Of a stretch of DNA of 5,422 nt, positions 1 to 5,032 are shown one piece after another; positions within the stretch are counted from its first letter, which is position 1; each line of letters starts with the position of its first letter. The translations under genes were made by a program, and so were the position numbers. The notes under the pieces were generated by a model. That model ran no database searches, was not told where the DNA came from, and was given only the letters and a program-made list of their open reading frames with translations. Source of the DNA: an uncultured Oscillibacter sp. (GTDB taxonomy: Bacteria > Bacillota_A > Clostridia > Oscillospirales > Oscillospiraceae); NCBI GenBank assembly GCA_902462475.1, contig CABQCB010000135.1, forward strand, positions 1-5,422, in the 5' to 3' direction.

Positions 1-365
1 CCGCCGTCCACCCACACCAGCGCCAAAATGATGAACGACACCACCGGCACGGCTTTCACCGCCGCTGCCACAGGCGCGATCAGCTCCCGCACCGGCGAAA
101 ACCGGGCGGAGAGGGCCGCCAGGGCCACCGCCAGCACACAGGAGACGGCAAAGCCCCCGAAGATGTGGACGGCGGACGTGCCCACCGCGGCCCAGAAGTC
201 CCCGGTGCGGATCAGCTCCGTCAACCGGAGCAGGGCAGAAAGGGGCGAGGCCAGCAGCAGATGCCCCGCCGGGTAGGCGGCGGCCATGGCCATGGCCGCC
301 CCCTGCCAGCACAAGATCCAAACGCACACCGCCCAGAGCCGGACGGGACGCTTGCTTTTTTTCAC
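1..365 (-). CDS. ABC transporter permease, SsuC/TauC type (N-terminal part, cut by window edge)
   Basis: This is the inner-membrane subunit of an importer that would take substrate from the lipoprotein encoded just upstream. The first 121 residues are visible; family members are usually about 250-270 aa, so roughly half lies outside the window. I chose a GTG start at 365 because GGGAGGA lies about 8 nt upstream and the reading begins KKSKRPVRLW, a typical basic cytoplasmic start before the first membrane segment (about residues 9-29). A second hydrophobic segment spans about 60-87. A third begins near 103 in VKAVPVVSFIILALVW, which matches the conserved 'P-P/V-...-LW' region of SsuC/TauC permeases before the ATPase-contacting loop. 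The start is 31 nt after the stop of the binding-protein gene on the same strand, so the two are cotranscribed. The substrate cannot be read from this part. The ATPase gene is expected further along, beyond position 1. An in-frame ATG further in (residue 25) is a less likely start. Confidence 0.87.
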   Translation of the reverse strand, partial: MKKSKRPVRLWAVCVWILCWQGAAMAMAAAYPAGHLLLASPLSALLRLTELIRTGDFWAAVGTSAVHIFGGFAVSCVLAVALAALSARFSPVRELIAPVAAAVKAVPVVSFIILALVWVDG

Positions 366-396
366 GGGCCCGTCCTCCCTTCCCGCCTCAAACGGC

Positions 397-1398
397 TCAC
401 GCGCCGTAGTAGAAATCGTCGCCGGGCATGGCGCCGCCCACGGAGGCGCTGTCAGCGTCACAGAGCACCTGGAGATAGCCGGAGAGCTTATCCTTCATCT
501 CCGTGCCGGTGATGCACACGATGTTGCAGTAAGGCAGGGCCTGCTCCGCCACGGCCGCCTCCACGATGCCGTAGTCCCCGATGAGCGCGGCGGCGTCCGC
601 CGTGTTGGCATTCACCCACTCCACGCTGGCGGCATAGTCAGCAAGGAACGCGTCCACGGCGGCGGGGTTGGACTCCACCACCTCCCGGCGGGCCACTACC
701 ACGCCGGTGAGCAGGGCGGAGCCGTTGTCCAGGGCATCCCACTCCTGCGTCAGGTCCAGGGCGACCCGCAGATCGGGGATCTTGCTCTGGGCCACGGTCA
801 CAAAGGGCTGGGGCAGCATGGCGATGGTGGCGGCGCCGGTGGCCAGGGCACTGACGCACTCAGAGTGCTCGCTCTTCCAGTCCACGATCACATCGTCCAT
901 GGGGGAAAGGCCGTTTTCCTCCAGCAGGTAGTTGAGGGCATACTCCGGCGTGGAGTCCTTGCCGGAGGCCACGATGGTCTTGCCGGCGAGGTCTTCCATG
1001 GAGCGCACGGCGTTGCCGTTTTCCACGATATACAGCACGCCCAGGGTGTTGATGCCCAGGGTCACGATCTGGCCCTCGGTCTTCTGGTAGAGCGTCGCGG
1101 CCAGGTTGGCGGGCACGCAGGCCATGTCCAGCTCGCCCTTGATGAGCAGGGGCGCCACCTCGTCGGCAGAGGCCGCCAGGGTAAAGGTATAGTCATTGAC
1201 AAAGGAGGCGTCCTCCTGCTCCGCGTCGTGCATGAGCTTCACCAGGCCCATGGCCGTGGGGCCCTTCAGCGCCGCCACGGAATACTGCTCCCCGGTGACC
1301 TCCTGGGGCTGTTCCTCCTCTTTCTTGCCGCAGGCGGCCGCCGTCAGCGTCAGCACCAGTGCCAGGCACAGCGCCGCCATCCGTTTCATGTTCTTCAT
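397..1398 (-). CDS. ABC transporter substrate-binding lipoprotein, NMT1/SsuA-like
   Basis: This 333-aa protein is the extracytoplasmic solute receptor of the importer whose permease follows. It starts with a basic n-region (MKNMKR), a hydrophobic stretch at about 7-22 and a lipobox-like TAAAC with the lipidated cysteine at residue 23. A charged linker (KKEEEQ) follows, as in Gram-positive anchored binding proteins. The mature part has the two-lobed periplasmic-binding pattern. KGPTAMGLVKLM (45-56) forms the first strand and ligand loop, VAPLLIKGELDMACVPANLA (81-100) reads as the 'amount-dependent' lobe, and SMEDLAGKTIVASGKDSTPE (133-152 region) as the hinge and second lobe. The C-terminus SVGGAMPGDDFYYGA resembles a clostridial subgroup of uncharacterised importers. 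The ATG at 1398 has GAGGA 7 nt upstream; an ATG three codons in is a possible alternative. It lies 37 nt after the TM1266-type gene and 31 nt before the permease. NMT1-like proteins bind sulfonates, pyrimidine thiamin precursors, guanidine and others; I cannot assign the ligand. Confidence 0.88.
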   Translation of the reverse strand: MKNMKRMAALCLALVLTLTAAACGKKEEEQPQEVTGEQYSVAALKGPTAMGLVKLMHDAEQEDASFVNDYTFTLAASADEVAPLLIKGELDMACVPANLAATLYQKTEGQIVTLGINTLGVLYIVENGNAVRSMEDLAGKTIVASGKDSTPEYALNYLLEENGLSPMDDVIVDWKSEHSECVSALATGAATIAMLPQPFVTVAQSKIPDLRVALDLTQEWDALDNGSALLTGVVVARREVVESNPAAVDAFLADYAASVEWVNANTADAAALIGDYGIVEAAVAEQALPYCNIVCITGTEMKDKLSGYLQVLCDADSASVGGAMPGDDFYYGA

Positions 1399-1435
1399 GC
1401 TCCATTCCTCATTTCTTCAAAGTTTTCCCTGCGCC

Positions 1436-1693
1436 TCAGCGCAGCGCCTCTTCCGGGGCGTAGACCGTCTTGGCGGTGACGCCGTCCAGCCGGCCGATCT
1501 TGCCGGACAGGGCGGAGATCACATCCTGGGGCGCGTCCATGGCCACGCTGATGATGCTCACGCCCCGCTGGTGGTAGGGCACCCCCATACGGCCGATGAT
1601 GTAGCGCCCATATTGATGCAAAAGCTCGTTGAGCGCTCCCACCGACGCCATGTTCTTCACGATGACGGCCAGCACCGCCACTCTCGTATCCAT
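1436..1693 (-). CDS. TM1266-family putative iron-only hydrogenase system regulator (ACT/NikR-C-like small protein)
   Basis: This is an 85-aa protein with a beta-alpha-beta-beta-alpha-beta pattern: VAVLAVIVKN (strand), ASVGALNELLHQYG (helix), IIGRMGVPY and VSIISVAMDA (strands), PQDVISALSGKIGRLDG (helix), VTAKTVYAP (strand). It closely follows Thermotoga TM1266 in length and in the hallmark ISALSGKIGRLDGVTAKTV, including the 'LLH...GRMGVPY' middle part. The family resembles the C-terminal ligand-binding domain of NikR without a DNA-binding arm, and is named for its frequent linkage to [FeFe]-hydrogenase maturation genes. A direct regulatory function is not proven. I chose the ATG at 1693 because AAGGAGG (1701-1707) sits 7 nt upstream. 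The longer open frame to 1912 adds a low-complexity segment that reads through a terminator hairpin and has no family homology. It is first in an operon with an ABC importer. Confidence in the family is high; the role with the importer is inferred. Confidence 0.9.
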   Translation of the reverse strand: MDTRVAVLAVIVKNMASVGALNELLHQYGRYIIGRMGVPYHQRGVSIISVAMDAPQDVISALSGKIGRLDGVTAKTVYAPEEALR

Positions 1694-1700
1694 GCGCCTC

Positions 1701-1707
1701 CCTCCTT
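1701..1707 (-). promoter_or_regulatory. Shine-Dalgarno of the TM1266-family gene
   Basis: AAGGAGG lies 7 nt upstream of the ATG at 1693. It decides the start of this gene against the longer open frame, and it is only 5 nt downstream of a terminator T-run (1713-1719). Termination in the leader would therefore release the RNA just before the ribosome binding site. Confidence 0.85.
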
Positions 1708-1712
1708 CCCGC

Positions 1713-1749
1713 AAAAAAACGCCCCCTCCGCCGTTCGGCAAAGGGGGCG
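1713..1749 (-). terminator. Intrinsic terminator directly upstream of the TM1266-family gene
   Basis: Read on the minus strand, a perfect 8-bp outer stem CGCCCCCT/AGGGGGCG (arms 1742-1749 and 1720-1727) is followed at once by seven T residues (1719-1713). The interior holds GCCG-AAC-GGC, which can extend the helix. It could serve as the 3' terminator of malQ (stop at 1909), about 160 nt downstream of that gene. It also lies between the only promoter-like sequence I see and the next gene, so it may act as a transcription attenuator for the TM1266-importer operon. Confidence 0.85.
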
Positions 1750-1876
1750 ATGGATACACTCCGTCCGGGCCGCTTTTGCCGGCGGCCCGCTTCCCTCTCT
1801 TTCGGCGCGGAAGGACCTTGCCGGCAGAACGACAGGATGCTGTTTTGGTCCTGCGGTCAGCATGCTTCCCGCGGAC
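1713..1876 (-). promoter_or_regulatory. Structured 5' leader, candidate attenuator/riboswitch of unknown class
   Basis: This non-coding leader of about 160 nt runs from the predicted transcription start (near 1876) to the terminator. Helices visible by eye on the minus strand come in this order. An 8-bp stem CGCG(g)GAAG/CTTCCGCG (1873-1865 with 1813-1806, one bulged G) encloses about 50 nt. Inside it is a perfect 6-bp hairpin ATGCTG/CAGCAT (1863-1858 with 1842-1837) with a 15-nt loop. That loop carries GGACC (1851-1847), which can pair with GGTCC (1817-1813), or GCAGG, which can pair with CCTGT just 3' of the hairpin. A separate 8-bp hairpin follows (1789-1782 with 1773-1766, loop of 8), then the terminator. 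I see none of the signature sequences of TPP, SAM, cobalamin, FMN, T-box, ykkC/guanidine, THF or ZTP RNAs. No obvious antiterminator was found, so regulated readthrough is inferred from position, not shown. Confidence 0.5.
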
Positions 1877-1911
1877 AAAAGCATGATAGCATACCCCCGC
1901 TCCTGCGGTCA
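1849..1911. repeat. 11-bp direct repeat flanking the operon promoter
   Basis: TCCTGCGGTCA occurs at 1849-1859 and again, identical, at 1901-1911; on the minus strand it reads TGACCGCAGGA. The start-to-start distance is 52 bp, close to five helical turns. One copy covers the candidate -35 region, the other lies about 17-27 nt inside the transcribed leader. Between and around them are several ATGCT/AGCAT elements, including the inverted pair CATGCT-N13-AGCATG (1885-1880 and 1866-1861). This arrangement could be an operator, but chance in a G+C-rich sequence is not excluded. Confidence 0.5.
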
Positions 1912-1912
1912 A
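1883..1912 (-). promoter_or_regulatory. Candidate sigma-A promoter of the TM1266-importer operon
   Basis: On the minus strand TTGACC (1912-1907) is followed after 18 nt by TATCAT (1888-1883). That -10 is preceded by TG at the extended -10 position (TGcTATCAT). Transcription would start near 1876. The TGA inside the -35 box is the malQ stop codon, so the promoter is packed against the end of that gene. It is the best promoter match in the 215-bp gap, but the -35 is one base off consensus and the spacer is one base long. Confidence 0.55.
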
Positions 1913-3384
1913 GCCCCGCAGCGGCCGTAGGTATGGGTCAGCTGCCGGATCTCCGCTGCCAGGGCCATGGACGGCAAAGCCGTAAGGCGCCAGCGCCAGT
2001 TGCCCTCCGCCACGCCGGGCACGTTGATCCGCGCCTGGCTGCCAAGGCCCAGATAGTCCTGCAGCTGGGCCACGAACAGCTGCGCCACGCTGCCCTGTCC
2101 TGCCCGCAGCAGCGCCTTGCGCACGCCCTCGGCGTCCTCCGCGCCCAGGTACTGCCGGGCAAAGGTCTGCTCAGCCTCGCCGGCGTGGGCGTACCACCCG
2201 GCGGCAGTATCGTTGTCGTGGGTGCCGGTGTAGCACACGCAGCCCGCTTGCTGGTTGTGGGGCAGATAGGCGTTGTCCGGGCCGGAGAAGGCAAACTCCA
2301 GCACCTTCATGCCCGGCAAGCCGGACTCTTCCCGCAGCCGGTGCACATCGTCGGTGAGGATGCCCAAATCCTCGGCGATATAGGTGATGTGGGGGAACCA
2401 GTTCGTCAAGACCCGCAGCAGATCCATGCCGGGCCCCGCCTCCCAGTGGCCCACCTTGGCCGTCTCCGCTCCGGCGGGCACGGCCCAGTAGCTGGCAAAG
2501 GCCCGGAAGTGGTCCAGCCGGATGGCGTCGAACAGCCGGGAGGCGCCCTCCACCCGGCGGATCCACCAGCCGAAGCCGTCCGCCTTCTGGGCCTTCCAAT
2601 CATAGAGGGGGTTGCCCCACAGCTGCCCGTCGGCGGAGAAGTAGTCCGGGGGCACGCCCGCCACCTTGGTGGGACGGCCCTCGGCGTCCAGCAAAAATTC
2701 CCGCCGCTCCGACCAGACATCCGCGCTGTCCAGCGATACGTAGATGGGCAGGTCTCCGATCAGCTTCACGCCCCGGTCATTGACATAGGTCTTGAAGGAT
2801 CCCCACTGGCGGAAGAACCAGTACTGCACCCAGGTGTGGAACGCCACATCCTCCGCCAATGTGACCGCCCACCGCTCCACCGCCGCCGTCTCATGGCGCC
2901 GCAGAGCCTCATCCGGCCACTGGAACCAGGCCTTTTGGTCGAAATGGGTCTTGATCGCTCGATACAAAGCGCAATTTTTCACCCACGGATTCCTGTCTGT
3001 AAACTCCCGCACCGCCTGGGCCGCCTCACCGCTGACCCGGGAGAACGCCAGACGCAGCAGCGCATCCCTGTCACGGTGCAGTGCGGCATAGTCGATGGTG
3101 TCCGACGGCGCCACCCGGGCGCCCTCCAGCTCGGCCTGGGTCAAAAGGCCCTCCGCCGCCAGCTGCTCCGGATCCAGAAACAAGGCGTTTCCCGCAAAGG
3201 TGGACTCACTGGTATAGGGGGAGTCCCCCGCCCCGGTGGGGCCCACGGGCAAAATCTGCCACCAGCGCTGGCCGGCGGCAGCCAAGAAATCCGCAAAAGC
3301 ACGGGCCTCACGGCCCAGCGTCCCGATGCCGTAGGGAGACGGCAGGGAGAAGATCGGCAGTAAAATGCCGGCAGAACGTTCCAT
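1909..3384 (-). CDS. malQ: 4-alpha-glucanotransferase (amylomaltase, GH77)
   Basis: This cytoplasmic enzyme moves 4-alpha-glucan segments between maltodextrins, releasing glucose and longer chains. It acts in maltose/maltodextrin and glycogen use. The 491 aa match the usual length of about 500. The N-terminus has SAGILLPIFSLPSPYGIGTLG (4-24), then WWQILPVGPTG (41-51) and SPYTSESTFAGNALFLD (55-71). The barrel has IGDLPIYVSLDSADVW (209-224) and VPPDYFSADGQLWGNPLYDW (244-263). Predicted catalytic residues are the nucleophile D291 in RLDH, the acid/base E338 in AEDLG and the stabilising D390 in THDND, spaced as in Thermus amylomaltase (D293, E340, D395). I chose the ATG at 3384 because homology begins there and AGAGGA lies 8 nt upstream. 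The open frame to 3456 adds 24 non-homologous residues that overlap its promoter. No glycogen phosphorylase or maltose transporter is adjacent, so it looks like a single-gene unit. Complete, with no broken motif. Confidence 0.97.
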   Translation of the reverse strand: MERSAGILLPIFSLPSPYGIGTLGREARAFADFLAAAGQRWWQILPVGPTGAGDSPYTSESTFAGNALFLDPEQLAAEGLLTQAELEGARVAPSDTIDYAALHRDRDALLRLAFSRVSGEAAQAVREFTDRNPWVKNCALYRAIKTHFDQKAWFQWPDEALRRHETAAVERWAVTLAEDVAFHTWVQYWFFRQWGSFKTYVNDRGVKLIGDLPIYVSLDSADVWSERREFLLDAEGRPTKVAGVPPDYFSADGQLWGNPLYDWKAQKADGFGWWIRRVEGASRLFDAIRLDHFRAFASYWAVPAGAETAKVGHWEAGPGMDLLRVLTNWFPHITYIAEDLGILTDDVHRLREESGLPGMKVLEFAFSGPDNAYLPHNQQAGCVCYTGTHDNDTAAGWYAHAGEAEQTFARQYLGAEDAEGVRKALLRAGQGSVAQLFVAQLQDYLGLGSQARINVPGVAEGNWRWRLTALPSMALAAEIRQLTHTYGRCGA

Positions 3385-3420
3385 ATCCAAATTCCTCTCT
3401 TCTTTACTATGGATTGTTTT

Positions 3421-3449
3421 ATTGTATGCGCCCTGCCGGATTTTGTCAA
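3421..3449 (-). promoter_or_regulatory. sigma-A promoter of malQ
   Basis: On the minus strand a perfect -35 TTGACA (3449-3444) is followed after exactly 17 nt by TACAAT (3426-3421), one base from the consensus -10. The start would be near 3414, giving a 5' UTR of about 30 nt before the malQ ATG at 3384, with the AGAGGA ribosome site inside it. It is one of the strongest promoter matches in the window. I see no clear operator or catabolite-response element beside it. Confidence 0.8.
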
Positions 3450-3561
3450 GCCGCACAAAACACAGCCTTTATATCAGCTCGTTTTTGTATATTTTCTATG
3501 TTTCTCCGCTGTATGCTGCCGATACTCCCTTTTTCCAGCACTTTTTCTCCCCAAAATGTTG

Positions 3562-3570
3562 TGTTATACT
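3562..3570 (+). promoter_or_regulatory. Candidate extended -10 promoter of the XRE-membrane protein gene
   Basis: TGtTATACT is an extended -10 with TATACT at 3565-3570. The -35 region 17 nt upstream is only T-rich (TTTTTC), as is common for TGn promoters. Transcription would start near 3577 and give a 5' UTR of about 97 nt before the ATG at 3674. It lies in the AT-rich island shared with the divergent malQ promoter, about 110 bp from that promoter's -35. Confidence 0.5.
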
Positions 3571-3595
3571 GAAAAAAACGCTCCGCAACTGCCGG

Positions 3596-3649
3596 TTGAC
3601 AAAAGGAAATCCGCCGGTGGTAGCGATCTCGTCCCCGCTCTGGTATGCT
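3596..3649 (+). promoter_or_regulatory. Second, weaker promoter-like elements upstream of the XRE gene
   Basis: A perfect TTGACA sits at 3596-3601, but the hexamers at the proper distance (around 3619-3624) are poor -10 matches. Separately, TGgTATGCT at 3641-3649 is an extended -10-like element without a good -35; it would place a start near 3656, only a few bases before the Shine-Dalgarno. Neither is convincing alone. Together with the site at 3562-3570 they mark the 3562-3660 stretch as the control region of the gene. Confidence 0.25.
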
Positions 3650-3673
3650 ATGGGCAGCAAAGGAGGTGTCCCC

Positions 3674-4960
3674 ATGGAACAAGCAAAGACCCTGGGCGGC
3701 CGCATCCAGGCGTTCCGAAAGGCCGCCGGGCTCAGCCAGGAGGCACTGGGGGAACGGCTGGGCGTGTCCCGGCAGGCCGTAAGCCGGTGGGAAGCCGACG
3801 CCGCCGTGCCGGAGCTGGAAAAGCTCATCGCCATGAGCCGCCTGTTCGGCGTCACCATTGGTGCTCTGCTTGGCGTGGAGCCTCCCGCCGAAGAAGCGGA
3901 GGCGTCTGCTGAAGATACACCGGACGATACGGCCACGGCACCCGAAGCCGGCGCCCCCACCCACGAATTGACAGACCGGGAACTGGCCGCCGTGGAGGCC
4001 ATCGCGGAAAAGTACCTGGCTGCCCAGCAGGCCCGGACCAGCCGGAAGTGGCCGCTGGTCCTCTTGGCGGCAGGTGCGGTTTTCGTTCTGGTCCTGCTGG
4101 CAGGCAGCGCCCTGTGGAACCAGCTGCAGCAGATCCGGCAGGAGCTGCAGACAGTGGAGACCACCACCGGGCAGCAGATCCAGTCCATCACCGGGCAAAT
4201 CACCAGTATTTTAGCCGAACAGAACAATATAATAGACGATTATGCCGCTTCTGTGGAGGATTATAGCCTGACGGCCAAGACCATGACCCTGTCCGTCCGG
4301 GTCCATCCCGCTGCCTTTTCCGGCGATACCCAGGCCGTATTCACCGCCCGGACCGCCTCGGGGGAGCAGTGCTCCGCGGAGGCCGTGCGGACGGAGGACG
4401 GGTACTTTCAAGCGGAGGGCTGGGCCGTGCCCATGGACGGCCATGTGGAGCTGTCCGTGACGATCACCAACGGCGGCGTCAGCCGGTCGGAGGCCCTGGA
4501 TACGTTATCCGCTGACCCGGCAGACTACCGTCTGGCGGTAGAGGGAGGCTGGGAGACCAGCTGGAACGCCGGAACTGTCCACTTCGGCGGGCTGACCCTG
4601 CACATCGACCCCCATCCCAGCGTGCCGCTGGAGCTGGAGCAGGTGGAGCTGGCGGTCTTTCCCAACGGATCGGCGGAGCCGCTGTGGTCGTCTCCCATGC
4701 CGGAGGCAGTGGAGCTGTGGCAGCAGCAGGGTTATGTGCAGGCGTATGTGACGGCGGAGACCTACATGCCCGCCATTCCCCTGGCCAAAGGGGAGGAACT
4801 CCTGGCGGCGGCCAAGATCACCGACGACCACGGTCAGTCCTTCTGGTATCTTTTGGGGGCCGCCCACAATGACGACGGTGCCCTGCGGACAACGGAGACC
4901 ACCGCCTTGAAATCCGCCTGCCCCAACTGGCAGCCGGGCGGTCATGTGCGCCTCCGGTGA
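3674..4960 (+). CDS. Membrane-anchored XRE-family transcriptional regulator with extracytoplasmic domain
   Basis: This is a 428-aa protein of three parts. Residues about 7-67 form a Cro/C1-type helix-turn-helix DNA-binding domain, with the hallmark SQEALGERLGVSRQAVSRWE (21-40) and a C-terminal part typical of Firmicute XRE proteins (PELEKLIAMSRLFGVTIGALLG). A flexible acidic linker (about 70-124) follows, ending in RTSRK. One transmembrane helix lies at about 126-148. Outside is a Gln/Thr-rich stretch (149-190) with heptad-like spacing that may form a coiled-coil stalk, then a domain of about 240 aa rich in beta-type sequence that I cannot assign. Topology is inferred as N-in, C-out: a one-component sensor that could pass an outside signal to DNA. 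The ATG at 3674 is set by AAGGAGGT 6 nt upstream; the longer frame from 3365 would run through the promoter region. It is divergent from malQ and convergent with the OTCase gene. Its target and ligand are unknown; autoregulation or control of malQ is possible only by position. Confidence 0.9.
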   Translation: MEQAKTLGGRIQAFRKAAGLSQEALGERLGVSRQAVSRWEADAAVPELEKLIAMSRLFGVTIGALLGVEPPAEEAEASAEDTPDDTATAPEAGAPTHELTDRELAAVEAIAEKYLAAQQARTSRKWPLVLLAAGAVFVLVLLAGSALWNQLQQIRQELQTVETTTGQQIQSITGQITSILAEQNNIIDDYAASVEDYSLTAKTMTLSVRVHPAAFSGDTQAVFTARTASGEQCSAEAVRTEDGYFQAEGWAVPMDGHVELSVTITNGGVSRSEALDTLSADPADYRLAVEGGWETSWNAGTVHFGGLTLHIDPHPSVPLELEQVELAVFPNGSAEPLWSSPMPEAVELWQQQGYVQAYVTAETYMPAIPLAKGEELLAAAKITDDHGQSFWYLLGAAHNDDGALRTTETTALKSACPNWQPGGHVRLR

Positions 4961-4968
4961 CCGGATGG

Positions 4969-5023
4969 AAAAAAGCAAAACAGGAAGCGCCCCGGAGAAA
5001 AAGCTCCGGGGCGCTTCCGTTTT
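4969..5023. terminator. Bidirectional intrinsic terminator between convergent genes
   Basis: A perfect 15-bp stem (4983-4997 with 5004-5018) encloses a 6-nt A-rich loop. On the plus strand the stem is followed by GTTTTAT, starting 22 nt after the XRE-gene stop. On the minus strand it is followed by TGTTTTGCTTTTTT, and the stem begins about 15 nt after the OTCase stop. It therefore serves both converging genes. Confidence 0.93.
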
Positions 5024-5032
5024 ATAGAGGGG

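Noticed and set aside
286..1479. 397-aa plus-strand open frame opposite the binding-protein gene
   Set aside because: It is a His/Gly-rich shadow of the SBP gene on the other strand. The SBP frame has a signal peptide, lipobox and family motifs; this one has none.
1832..1863. H-type pseudoknot formed by ATGCTG/CAGCAT with loop GCAGG and the following CCTGT
   Set aside because: Pairing is possible but short, there is no connecting loop at the second junction, and one base is shared by both stems. A competing GGACC/GGTCC helix is as good, so I list it only as an alternative fold.
1694..1912. N-terminal extension of the TM1266-type protein by 73 residues
   Set aside because: The extra part would be translated through the terminator hairpin, is Arg/Gly/Pro-rich with no family match, and the internal ATG at 1693 has an ideal AAGGAGG 7 nt upstream.
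1694..1912. TPP, T-box or ykkC/guanidine riboswitch in the leader (suggested by the NMT1-type importer)
   Set aside because: The conserved cores were looked for by eye (TPP CTGAGA and GGATAATGCCAGC-like parts, T-box AGGGTGG, guanidine-I GGTCCGAGAG) and are absent. A covariance-model search would settle it.
1750..3363. 537-aa open frame on the plus strand opposite malQ
   Set aside because: It is antisense to a complete, family-matching malQ. Its sequence is a low-complexity G/P/H/R-rich shadow caused by high G+C at third positions, and no ribosome site or homology is visible.
3446..4227. Two minus-strand open frames (250 and 243 aa) opposite the XRE gene
   Set aside because: Both are shadow translations of a gene with clear HTH and membrane segments, have no recognisable family, and run across the promoter region.
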